Assembly: GCF_965139335.1 (NCBI RefSeq)
Contig: NZ_CBCSEL010000001.1
Reading direction: 5' to 3' (one strand)
DNA length: 64,000 nucleotides
Origin: Catellicoccus marimammalium
Lineage (GTDB): Bacteria; Bacillota; Bacilli; Lactobacillales; Catellicoccaceae
Below the pieces are notes generated by a model that saw only the letters and a program-made list of their open reading frames with translations, was not told the DNA's origin and made no database searches. Made by a program: the position numbers and the translations under genes. Below are positions 25,940 through 33,450 of this stretch, one piece after another. Numbering within the stretch: position 1 is the stretch's first letter; every line of letters starts with the position of its first letter.

Positions 25940-26068
25940 GAAATTTGCGAAAATAAAGAAACAACGCTTTCTCTTTTCCTTATAAATATGATACTATGAT
26001 AAAAGTAAGATATAATAATCATCGATCAATAAGATGTTGTAATTAAAAAATTTAGGAGGGAACCTTTC
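25940..26068 (+). promoter_or_regulatory. Intergenic region with possible ftsAZ promoter
   Basis: A/T-rich 129-bp gap. TATAAT (26011-26016) and an upstream TATGAT (25995-26000) are candidate -10 boxes; neither has a convincing -35. No terminator with a good stem is visible after divIB. Confidence 0.45.
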
Positions 26069-27415
26069 ATGGCAAAATCAGGAATGTATGTCGGCTTAGA
26101 TATTGGTACTGCTTCCGTTAAAGTCGTAGTAGCCGAATATGTGGAAGGTCAAATGAATATTATTGGCGTAGGAGACGCCAAATCAGAAGGTTTAGATCGT
26201 GGAATAGTGGTAGATATTGAAGAAACAGTATCTTCTATTCAAAAAGCAGTAAAACAAGCTGAAATGAAATCAGGAATTGAAATTAAAGAGGTGGCTGTTG
26301 GGTTACCTGGAAATCAAGTAGAGGTAATTCCTTGTGAAGGAATGATTGCAGTAAATCCTGATTCACAAGAAATTGGTGTGGAAGATGTGTACAATGTTGC
26401 ATCTGCTTCTATGGTTCGTTCTATCCCACCAGAAAGAGAAATTATTTCTATCGTACCTCAAAGCTTTAAAGTAGATGGATTTGATGGAATTAAAGATCCA
26501 CGTGGCATGGTCGGTGTACGTTTAGAAATGAAAGGATTATTATTCACAGGTCCAAAAACAATTGTTCACAATATTGAAACCTGTGTGAAACGTGCAGGAC
26601 TAGAAATTGATAAAATGGTCATCACACCATTAGCATTAGTAGAAACCATTTTACCAAATGGCGAAAAAGAATTTGGTACTACAGTGATTGACATGGGTGC
26701 TGGTCAAACAACTGCCACAGTAATTTATGAAGATGAAATGAAATTCACTCATGTAGAACAAGAAGGTGGCGATAATGTCACAAAAGATATCTCTCTTGTG
26801 TTAAATACTTCAATGACAAATGCAGAAGGATTAAAAAATAACTACGGTTATGCTTATGCGAAAGAAGCTTCAGAAACAGAAGACTTTCCAGTAGATGTGA
26901 TTGGTCAAAATGATCCTGTGATGGTAACCGAACATTACTTAGCAGAAATTATTGAAGCACGTGAAGCAGAAATTTTTGAACATATGAAACAAATCTTATC
27001 AGAAATCGACGCTTTATCTCTTGCTGGAGGAATCGTCTTAACTGGAGGCGCAGCTAGCATCCCTGGCATTCTTGATTTAGCGACAGAAATTTTTGATATT
27101 GATAGTAGTATTCGTTTACATGTACCAAATCATATGGGATTACGTAATCCAATGTTTTCTAGTGTATTAGCGATTGTCGAATATACTGCCAATTTAACAG
27201 ATATTGATCGTATCGTGAACGGAAAACCAGTTGCACCAAAAGCAACACCTAAAAAAGAAACAGTAGCGGCGAAAAAAGCAGAACCTACAAAACAAAAAAC
27301 TGTAGATAATAGCTACTATGAACAACCAAAAGAAGAAAAGAAAAAAGAAGAGGAACAACCGGAAGAAGAAAAAACTTCTCGTTTCAAAAACTTCTTTGAT
27401 AATATCTTTGAATAA
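26069..27415 (+). CDS. ftsA: Cell division protein FtsA
   Basis: 448 aa. Actin-like fold: YVGLDIGTASVKVVV (phosphate 1), VIDMGAGQTTATVI (phosphate 2), LTGGAASIPGI (adenosine). A Lys/Glu-rich linker is followed by the C-terminal amphipathic SRFKNFFDNIFE, the membrane-targeting helix. It tethers FtsZ to the membrane. TAGGAGGG SD before the ATG. Confidence 0.95.
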   Translation: MAKSGMYVGLDIGTASVKVVVAEYVEGQMNIIGVGDAKSEGLDRGIVVDIEETVSSIQKAVKQAEMKSGIEIKEVAVGLPGNQVEVIPCEGMIAVNPDSQEIGVEDVYNVASASMVRSIPPEREIISIVPQSFKVDGFDGIKDPRGMVGVRLEMKGLLFTGPKTIVHNIETCVKRAGLEIDKMVITPLALVETILPNGEKEFGTTVIDMGAGQTTATVIYEDEMKFTHVEQEGGDNVTKDISLVLNTSMTNAEGLKNNYGYAYAKEASETEDFPVDVIGQNDPVMVTEHYLAEIIEAREAEIFEHMKQILSEIDALSLAGGIVLTGGAASIPGILDLATEIFDIDSSIRLHVPNHMGLRNPMFSSVLAIVEYTANLTDIDRIVNGKPVAPKATPKKETVAAKKAEPTKQKTVDNSYYEQPKEEKKKEEEQPEEEKTSRFKNFFDNIFE

Positions 27416-27432
27416 TGAGGGAGGACACCACA

Positions 27433-28647
27433 ATGGAATTTAGTATTGATAATAACTTTGAAAATAGCGGTGCCGTAATTAAAGTAGTCGGTGTCGGAGG
27501 CGGCGGTGGAAATGCCGTAAATCGCATGATTGAAGAAGGAGTACAAGGAGTACAATTCTACTTAGCAAATACAGATGTGCAAGCATTAAAACAAGCAAAA
27601 ACAGAAAACGTAATCCAATTAGGACCTAAAGTAACTCGTGGATTAGGTGCTGGTTCTAAACCAGAAGTTGGGGAAAAAGCAGCAGAAGAAAGTGAAAACG
27701 AATTACGCTCTGCTTTAGAAGGCGCAGATATGGTCTTTGTTACTGCCGGAATGGGTGGTGGTACAGGTACAGGTGCTGCTCCAATCGTTGCTCGTATCGC
27801 TCAAGAAATCGGTGCATTAACTGTTGGTGTGGTTACTCGTCCATTCTCATTTGAAGGTTCTACTCGTGGTAAATATGCTGCAGAAGGAATTGCTAAATTA
27901 AAAGATAATGTAGATACTTTATTAATCATCTCTAATAACCGTTTATTAGAAGTAGTAGATAAGAAAACACCAATTACAGAAGCATTCCGTGAAGCAGATA
28001 ACGTATTACGTCAAGGGGTACAAGGAATCTCTGACTTAATTACTTCAGAAGGACAAGTCAATGTTGACTTTGCCGATGTACGTACTGTAATGGCTGACCA
28101 AGGTTTAGCTTTAATGGGTATTGGTACAGCAGTAGGAGAAGATCGTGTTGTAGAAGCGACAAAACTAGCGATTTCTTCTCCATTATTAGAAACTTCTATC
28201 GATGGTGCCGAACAAGTCCTATTGAACATCACAGGTGGTTTAGATATGACATTATTCGAAGCACAAGAAGCTTCTGATATCGTGGCAGCTGCAGCTGCAA
28301 GCGATGTAAACATCATCTTAGGAACTTCAATTAATGCTGACTTAGCAGATGAAATCATCGTTACAGTAATTGCTACAGGAATCGAGAATAAAGAAAAAAA
28401 GTCCGCACGTCCCGCCGCTAACAATTTACGACCACAACGTAAAGAAACAGAATTAGGGACAGCTAAAGAAAAAACAAACGGACAATTTGGGAATTGGGAT
28501 ATTCAAAAAGAAACTTCTGCTCGTACAAATGATGCTGGTATCGAAAGTAGTACGATTGAAAAGAAAGAATTTGAAGCGAATACTCATACATCAAACAATA
28601 AAGGAAAAGATGACACACCAGCAATTTTCCGTAAGTTTAATCGCTAA
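27433..28647 (+). CDS. ftsZ: Cell division protein FtsZ
   Basis: 404 aa from the ATG at 27433, 6 nt after GAGGGAGGAC; an in-frame start at 27415 lies on the ftsA stop. Tubulin signature GMGGGTGTGAAP, N-terminal VGVGGGGGNAVNRM, T7 loop NVDFADVRTVM, variable linker about 320-390, and the C-terminal peptide DTPAIFRKFNR that binds FtsA and SepF. Confidence 0.97.
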   Translation: MEFSIDNNFENSGAVIKVVGVGGGGGNAVNRMIEEGVQGVQFYLANTDVQALKQAKTENVIQLGPKVTRGLGAGSKPEVGEKAAEESENELRSALEGADMVFVTAGMGGGTGTGAAPIVARIAQEIGALTVGVVTRPFSFEGSTRGKYAAEGIAKLKDNVDTLLIISNNRLLEVVDKKTPITEAFREADNVLRQGVQGISDLITSEGQVNVDFADVRTVMADQGLALMGIGTAVGEDRVVEATKLAISSPLLETSIDGAEQVLLNITGGLDMTLFEAQEASDIVAAAAASDVNIILGTSINADLADEIIVTVIATGIENKEKKSARPAANNLRPQRKETELGTAKEKTNGQFGNWDIQKETSARTNDAGIESSTIEKKEFEANTHTSNNKGKDDTPAIFRKFNR

Positions 28648-28654
28648 TAGATTG

Positions 28655-28690
28655 AAAAGAAGTGTTGAGGTTCAGCACTTCTTTTTTTTC
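28655..28690 (+). terminator. Terminator after ftsZ
   Basis: AGAAGTGTTGA (28658-28668) pairs with TCAGCACTTCT (28672-28682; one G-U), followed by a long U-run. It ends 20 bp before the sepF start, so sepF depends on read-through or a weak promoter. Confidence 0.85.
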
Positions 28691-28709
28691 AAAAAAGGGG
28701 GAGAAATGG

Positions 28710-29180
28710 GTGCATAAAAATCATTTAGACTGGGCAAATTTAGAAGACAATCCTATAGATAAAGATCAAATTGTAGCTGAAATTGATCAACAATTGGCAC
28801 AAGAATATCATGATGAAGAAATACAGGAAGTAGCATCGCAAAAAGAAGAGGTTGAAGGTACGGAAGAAAAGAAAAATGCAGCAATTTTTTCTACTAGTAT
28901 GGATGAAAATCAAGAATTACCTGTGATGCAAGTCTATCAACCTTTATCTTATCGTGATACACAAACCATTGCTTTGCAATTAAAGGCAGGACAAGTAGCC
29001 ATTATCGATTTTGTACAAACAGAAGAAAAAATTGCTTCTCGTATTGTAGATTTCTTAACCGGATTAGTTTATGGCTTGGATGGAGATATTGTTCATTTTA
29101 AAGAAAAGCAATATATTTGTGCGCCAAAAGGAATTTCACTAACAGAAGAATTTCTAAATCGTTTCCGTGCTACTTCATAA
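28710..29180 (+). CDS. sepF: Cell division protein SepF
   Basis: 156 aa from the GTG at 28710, 6 nt after AGGGGGAG. The DUF552 core is clear: VMQVYQPLSYRDTQTIALQLKAG, ASRIVDFLTGLVYGLDGDI. SepF normally starts with an amphipathic membrane-binding helix; with this start the N-terminus is MHKNHLDWANLEDN, which does not look like one. An earlier GTG at 28662 would give a hydrophobic/basic N-terminus but lies within the ftsZ terminator and lacks an SD. ylmE, usually between ftsZ and sepF, is absent. Confidence 0.85.
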   Translation: MHKNHLDWANLEDNPIDKDQIVAEIDQQLAQEYHDEEIQEVASQKEEVEGTEEKKNAAIFSTSMDENQELPVMQVYQPLSYRDTQTIALQLKAGQVAIIDFVQTEEKIASRIVDFLTGLVYGLDGDIVHFKEKQYICAPKGISLTEEFLNRFRATS

Positions 29181-29192
29181 GGAAGATTATTT

Positions 29193-29221
29193 TTGGTACT
29201 TAAAATAAAGAGTGTTATAAT
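29193..29221 (+). promoter_or_regulatory. xerC promoter
   Basis: -35 TTGGTA (29193-29198), 17-bp spacer, extended -10 TGTTATAAT (TATAAT 29216-29221). It lies at the sepF/xerC junction of the rearranged region. Confidence 0.75.
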
Positions 29222-29241
29222 ATGCCAAAGGAGAGAAAATA

Positions 29242-30141
29242 ATGGAAGAAATACAAGAAATAAAAGATTTTCTCTTATATTTAAAGGTAGAACGTAATTA
29301 TTCTGAAAAAACGATCCAAAATTATGAACGAGATATTAAAGATTTCCTTCAATTTATGGAAAATACTGGTAACCTAGAAATAACTAAAGTAACCAGTCGG
29401 GATGTGAGAATTTATACTAGTGAGATGTATGACAGAGGGTATAAACGAACCACGATGCAACGTCATTTATCAAGTTTGCGTTCTTTTTATCGTTATTTAT
29501 TACAACAAGGAAAGGTTACAGAAAATCCTTTTTCCTATGTAGTAATGCAAAAAAAAGAAAAACGATTACCGCAATTCTTTTATGAAAAAGAAATGCAAGC
29601 ATTATTTCAAGCAACAGAAGGTTCGGAACCACTGCGCTTAAGAGATAATGCTCTATTGGAAGTTCTTTATGCTAGTGGCATGCGAGTGAGTGAGTGTGTT
29701 AGTTTACAACTTTCTGATATTCAACAGAATCAATCTTTTGTTTTAATTACTGGGAAAGGAAATAAACAAAGATATGTTCCTTTAAATCATCATGCCATGG
29801 CTTCTATTGAGCGTTATGTATCACAGGCAAGACCAAAATTAATGAAGCAAAAAGAACATGAATTTCTTTTCGTTAATGGTAAAGGAGATCCGCTAACTGA
29901 TCGAGGGGTTCGCTATGTACTTGATCAAATTATTAAGCGTTCAAGTTTAAATTCAAAAATTCATCCGCATGAATTACGTCATACTTTTGCGACTCATTTA
30001 TTAAATAATGGAGCCGATATGAGAACCGTTCAAGAATTACTAGGGCATGTTGATTTGTCTTCCACACAAATCTATGCTCATGTAACAAAAGAAAGCCTAC
30101 AAAGAACGTATCGCTCTTGTCATCCAAGAGCCGAGGAATAA
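29242..30141 (+). CDS. xerC: Tyrosine recombinase XerC
   Basis: 299 aa. N-terminal SAM-like core-binding domain (about 1-90), catalytic domain with Arg in ASGMRVSECV, HPHELRHTFATHLL, GHVDLSSTQIYAHV (nucleophilic Tyr). Length and context with hslVU identify the chromosome-dimer-resolution enzyme (B. subtilis codV) rather than a phage integrase. In relatives it follows trmFO; here it follows sepF. Confidence 0.93.
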   Translation: MEEIQEIKDFLLYLKVERNYSEKTIQNYERDIKDFLQFMENTGNLEITKVTSRDVRIYTSEMYDRGYKRTTMQRHLSSLRSFYRYLLQQGKVTENPFSYVVMQKKEKRLPQFFYEKEMQALFQATEGSEPLRLRDNALLEVLYASGMRVSECVSLQLSDIQQNQSFVLITGKGNKQRYVPLNHHAMASIERYVSQARPKLMKQKEHEFLFVNGKGDPLTDRGVRYVLDQIIKRSSLNSKIHPHELRHTFATHLLNNGADMRTVQELLGHVDLSSTQIYAHVTKESLQRTYRSCHPRAEE

Positions 30142-30143
30142 AG

Positions 30144-30188
30144 AAAGGAGAAGTTATTTGTTTAATACAAATAACAATAAAGATAATG
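30144..30188 (+). promoter_or_regulatory. hslV translation start with a hairpin between SD and ATG
   Basis: SD AAAGGAG (30144-30150), 2 nt, GTTATTTGT (30153-30161) pairing perfectly with ACAAATAAC (30167-30175) over loop TTAAT, then exactly 10 nt and the ATG at 30186. Linear spacing is 35 nt; with the hairpin folded it is 12 nt. In the hslV frame the only codon near the SD is ATT at 30156. A TTG at 30158 lies out of frame. Confidence 0.65.
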
Positions 30189-30728
30189 TCAGAATTTCAT
30201 TCAACAACTATTTGTGCAGTACAAAAAGATGGTCACTTTGCGATGGCTGGAGATGGTCAAGTGACTATGGGAGAACAAGTCGTTATGAAAGGGACCGCAC
30301 GTAAAGTACGCCGTATTTATGGTGGAAAAGTGGTCGTTGGGTTCGCTGGTAGTGTTGCCGATGCTTTTAATTTAGAAGGAAAATTCGAAGCTAAATTAAA
30401 TGAGTTCAACGGTCATTTGCAACGCGCTGCTGTTGAGTTAGCTCAAGAGTGGCGTAAAGACCAAGCAATGCAAAAATTAGAAGCTCTATTAATCGTAATG
30501 AATGATAAAGAAATGTATTTAGTTTCTGGAACAGGAGAGGTGATTGCTCCTGACGATGGTATTTTAGCGATTGGTTCAGGTGGGAACTATGCATTAGCAG
30601 CAGCTCGTGCTTTAAAACAAGATGGGGCAGCAGAATTAACAGCTAAAGAAATTGCAGAAAAGGCATTACATGTTGCTGCTGATATTTGTGTATTTACGAA
30701 TCATAATGTCATTGTCGAAGAAATGTAA
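30186..30728 (+). CDS. hslV: ATP-dependent protease peptidase subunit HslV (ClpQ)
   Basis: 180 aa from the ATG at 30186. The N-terminus MSEFHSTTICAVQ matches Firmicute ClpQ/CodW, where a short extension precedes the TT of other HslV proteins and Ser2 can act as nucleophile after Met removal. GDGQVTMG and GSGGNYALAAARAL are conserved. It forms the proteolytic double ring with HslU. The conserved N-terminus argues for this ATG despite the distant SD. Confidence 0.94.
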   Translation: MSEFHSTTICAVQKDGHFAMAGDGQVTMGEQVVMKGTARKVRRIYGGKVVVGFAGSVADAFNLEGKFEAKLNEFNGHLQRAAVELAQEWRKDQAMQKLEALLIVMNDKEMYLVSGTGEVIAPDDGILAIGSGGNYALAAARALKQDGAAELTAKEIAEKALHVAADICVFTNHNVIVEEM

Positions 30729-30752
30729 AAAGGATAGAAGGAAGTAACAACT

Positions 30753-32168
30753 ATGGAAAATCAAACACCTAGACAGTTAGTCGCAGAATTAGATCGTTAT
30801 ATTATTGGTCAAGAAGAAGCGAAACGTGCAGTAGCGATTGCTTTTCGTAATCGTTATCGTCGTCAACAATTACGTGAAGAATTACAAGATGAAGTAACAC
30901 CTAAAAATATTTTAATGATCGGTTCTACTGGGATTGGGAAAACAGAAATTGCACGTCGTTTAGCTAAAATTACAAAAGCTCCTTTTGTAAAAGTAGAAGC
31001 AACAAAATTTACAGAAGTAGGCTATGTTGGACGCGATGTAGAATCAATGATTCGAGACTTAGTGGAAGTTTCTTATAAAATTGTCAAAGATGAAGCCTAC
31101 GTTCATGTGAAACCAGAAGCGACAAAACGTGCGAATGAACGTTTAGTGGAAGCATTAGTACCTAATAAGAAAGCTCAAGAAGATGCTAACGCTAAAATGA
31201 ATCAAGATTTTATGAATATGATGCAACAAATTCAACGTGGGAATTTTGATTTTAATTCTTTACAAGGGACAAAAGAAGAATCTATTCCTACAGAAATCAA
31301 ACAAGAACGTGCTCAAGTTGCAGAACAATTAGATAAAGGATTGTTAGAAAATCGCACAGTAGAAGTAGATGTGTTACAACAAAGAGAAACTCCAGATAGT
31401 AATCCTACAGAAATGGCGTTAGGGATTGATTTAAGTGGGATGATGTCTAGCTTAATGCCAAAAAATTATGAACGTCGTACTCTAACTGTTAAAGAAGCAC
31501 GTGAACGCTTTATTGATGAAGAATCAGAAAAATTAGTTAATACAGCAGATTTATCTGCAAAAGCGATTGAATTAGCAGAAAATATGGGAATTGTTTTTAT
31601 TGATGAGTTTGATAAAATCACTTCTAAAAATAATCAAAACAATGGTCAAGTTTCTCGTGAAGGAGTCCAACGTGATATTTTACCAATTGTTGAAGGAAGC
31701 CAAGTAAAAACAAAACATGGGCTAATTAACACTGATCATATTTTATTTATTGCTTCTGGCGCTTTCCATTTCAGCAAACCAAGTGATTTAATCCCTGAAT
31801 TACAAGGACGTTTCCCAATTCGTGTGGAATTAAAATCATTAACTAAAGAAGATTTTGTTCGTATCTTAATGGAACCAAAACATTCATTAATTGAACAATA
31901 TGTAGCGTTATTAGCAACAGAAAATATCCAGGTGATTTTCACAAAAGAAGCCGTAGAAAAAATTGCAGAAATTGCTTATAACGTCAACGAAGAAACAGAT
32001 AATATTGGTGCTCGTCGTTTGCATACTATTTTAGAAAAAGTATTAGAAGACTTATTATTCGAAGCTGCGGATATGGGAGCTGCTGAAATTACCATTACAG
32101 AACAATATGTTTTGGATAAAGTAGGCAATATTGCTCAAGATCGTGACTTAAGTCAATATATTTTATAG
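30753..32168 (+). CDS. hslU: ATP-dependent protease ATPase subunit HslU (ClpY)
   Basis: 471 aa. AAA+ Walker A GSTGIGKTEIARRLAK (about 57-72), GYVGRDVES pore loop, intermediate domain about 120-230, Walker B GIVFIDEFDKI (about 278-288), sensor region, and the C-terminal QYIL tail that docks into HslV. SD GAAGGAAG. codY, the usual next gene, is not present. Confidence 0.96.
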   Translation: MENQTPRQLVAELDRYIIGQEEAKRAVAIAFRNRYRRQQLREELQDEVTPKNILMIGSTGIGKTEIARRLAKITKAPFVKVEATKFTEVGYVGRDVESMIRDLVEVSYKIVKDEAYVHVKPEATKRANERLVEALVPNKKAQEDANAKMNQDFMNMMQQIQRGNFDFNSLQGTKEESIPTEIKQERAQVAEQLDKGLLENRTVEVDVLQQRETPDSNPTEMALGIDLSGMMSSLMPKNYERRTLTVKEARERFIDEESEKLVNTADLSAKAIELAENMGIVFIDEFDKITSKNNQNNGQVSREGVQRDILPIVEGSQVKTKHGLINTDHILFIASGAFHFSKPSDLIPELQGRFPIRVELKSLTKEDFVRILMEPKHSLIEQYVALLATENIQVIFTKEAVEKIAEIAYNVNEETDNIGARRLHTILEKVLEDLLFEAADMGAAEITITEQYVLDKVGNIAQDRDLSQYIL

Positions 32169-32179
32169 GAGTCAAAAAG

Positions 32180-33052
32180 ATGGACTATGTATTAGAAAAT
32201 GAAGACTTAAAAGTAATAATTTCTTCTCATGGCGCAGAATTACAAAGTGTCTATGATAAAAAAGCACAAAAAGAGTATCTTTGGCAAGGAGATGCAACGA
32301 TTTGGGGCCGCAGAGCTCCAGTGCTTTTTCCTATTGTGGGACGATTAAAAGAAGGAAAATATAAGTATCAAGATACAGAATATATGATGCCTGGACACGG
32401 ATTTGCTCGTGATTTAGAATTTCATGAATTATTACATGATACAACAGAAATTTGTTTTGAATTACATGATTCAGAACAAACAAAAGAAATGTATCCTTTT
32501 GCTTTTGTTTTACGCATTTTTTATCAACTAAAAGGAAGAGAGATTGCGGTCCGTTATGAAGTGTTTAATCCTGATAGTGAAGAAATACTGTGGTTTAGTA
32601 TCGGTGGGCATCCTGCATTCCAAGTTCCAATGACAGAAGAAGGAGAATTTATCGATACCCATTTCTTTTTAGGAACAGATGAACCTGTCACTCAGCGTTT
32701 TATCCAAGGAGTATTGTTAACAAAAGAAAAAGAAGAACAACCAAAATTAGAGCGTGCGATTCATCGTAAAGATTTTGAGCAAGATGCTTGGATTTATGAA
32801 ACAAAAAATTCCGTTACAGCTATCTTAAAGAGTCCTTATTCAACGATTCGTTTATCTTATCAAAACGCACCTTATCTTGGAGTTTGGTCACCAGCTGATA
32901 AGAAAGCACCTTTTGTTTGCTTAGAACCTTGGTGGGGAATTACAGATACAGAAGAAGCTAGTCAACTTTGGCCAGATAAATTAGGATTACATTCTCTTTT
33001 ACCAAGACAAAAATGGGATACATCCTATCAATTAATTTTTGGTGAAAAATAA
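32180..33052 (+). CDS. Aldose 1-epimerase family protein (LacX-like)
   Basis: 290 aa. Galactose-mutarotase fold with GAELQSVYDK, FPIVGRLKEGKY, MPGHGFARD, GGHPAF and CLEPWWGI, as in the LacX/YeaD-like branch of aldose epimerases. Probably interconverts sugar (or sugar-phosphate) anomers; the substrate is unknown. It lies 11 bp after hslU in the position where codY is found in relatives. SD AGGAG. Confidence 0.82.
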   Translation: MDYVLENEDLKVIISSHGAELQSVYDKKAQKEYLWQGDATIWGRRAPVLFPIVGRLKEGKYKYQDTEYMMPGHGFARDLEFHELLHDTTEICFELHDSEQTKEMYPFAFVLRIFYQLKGREIAVRYEVFNPDSEEILWFSIGGHPAFQVPMTEEGEFIDTHFFLGTDEPVTQRFIQGVLLTKEKEEQPKLERAIHRKDFEQDAWIYETKNSVTAILKSPYSTIRLSYQNAPYLGVWSPADKKAPFVCLEPWWGITDTEEASQLWPDKLGLHSLLPRQKWDTSYQLIFGEK

Positions 33053-33105
33053 AATCGATTTCTGATTGTTTTTTTAATAAATTAAAAATCGTGATATTTT
33101 CTATA

Positions 33106-33138
33106 AGGAAGACGGGATTTGACCGTCTTCTTTTTTTA
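33106..33138 (+). terminator. Terminator of the xerC-hslVU-epimerase unit
   Basis: GAAGACGG (33108-33115) pairs with CCGTCTTC (33123-33130), then seven U. Confidence 0.9.
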
Positions 33139-33144
33139 TTTTTA

Positions 33145-33173
33145 TTGACGAACCTTGTGATTTTCGATATAGT
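33145..33173 (+). promoter_or_regulatory. lysP promoter
   Basis: -35 TTGACG (33145-33150), 17-bp spacer, -10 TATAGT (33168-33173). Transcription would start about 20 bp before the riboswitch aptamer. Confidence 0.8.
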
Positions 33174-33198
33174 TTATATCAAGAATGACTCTTTATGA

Positions 33199-33357
33199 GA
33201 TAGAGGTTGCATTAGGCGAAGAGTATCTTTTTTGAAGTATAGGGCTAATGAGAAAAAGAGAAAGGCGTCGATGCCGAAAGAAAAAGAGAGCCTATCTCGA
33301 TTTTTCTTGGGGGTATGTTGAAGAAGCGTATCACTGTCCTTTTTAGGATGAGCTATC
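33199..33357 (+). ncRNA. Lysine riboswitch (L box) aptamer
   Basis: Begins GATAGAGGTTGC and ends GAGCTATC, the complementary closing helix P1 of the lysine aptamer. Inside are the characteristic AAAGGCGTCGATGCCGAA block (about 33261-33278) and ACTGTCC near the 3' side (about 33333-33339). Size and order of elements match the L box. Its position in front of an amino-acid permease identifies the regulated gene as a lysine transporter. Confidence 0.88.
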
Positions 33358-33450
33358 CATATACTGATAGAAATCATGAGTGAATGATTCACGTACAGTT
33401 TATCGCATGAAGGGCTGTTTTGAAAATTAAATATTTTGGAGGCTATGACT
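33358..33450 (+). promoter_or_regulatory. lysP expression platform and SD
   Basis: After the aptamer come an imperfect hairpin around AATCAT...ATGATT (about 33373-33392) and TACAG...CTGTTTT (about 33396-33421). No strong GC-rich terminator is obvious, so control could be by a weak terminator or at translation; the GGAGG SD is at 33438-33442. Confidence 0.45.

Noticed and set aside
27194..27433. Phe-rich minus-strand frames opposite the ftsA C-terminus
   Set aside because: Antisense of Lys/Glu-rich codons (AAA/GAA read as TTT/TTC); same effect explains the frames opposite the lysine-rich tail at 3103-3318 and the divIB N-terminus.
28011..28424. 137-codon frame on the minus strand inside ftsZ
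   Set aside because: Mirror of the strongly codon-biased ftsZ coding frame; no SD and no recognisable domain.
30158..30301. TTG-initiated out-of-frame reading frame (about 48 codons) at the hslV start
   Set aside because: Well placed for the SD, but it overlaps hslV extensively, has no sensible composition, and the argR/M32 cases are explained by the hairpin geometry instead.
33174..33392. 72-codon minus-strand frame over the lysP leader
   Set aside because: The same DNA is explained by the lysine riboswitch; no SD or promoter.
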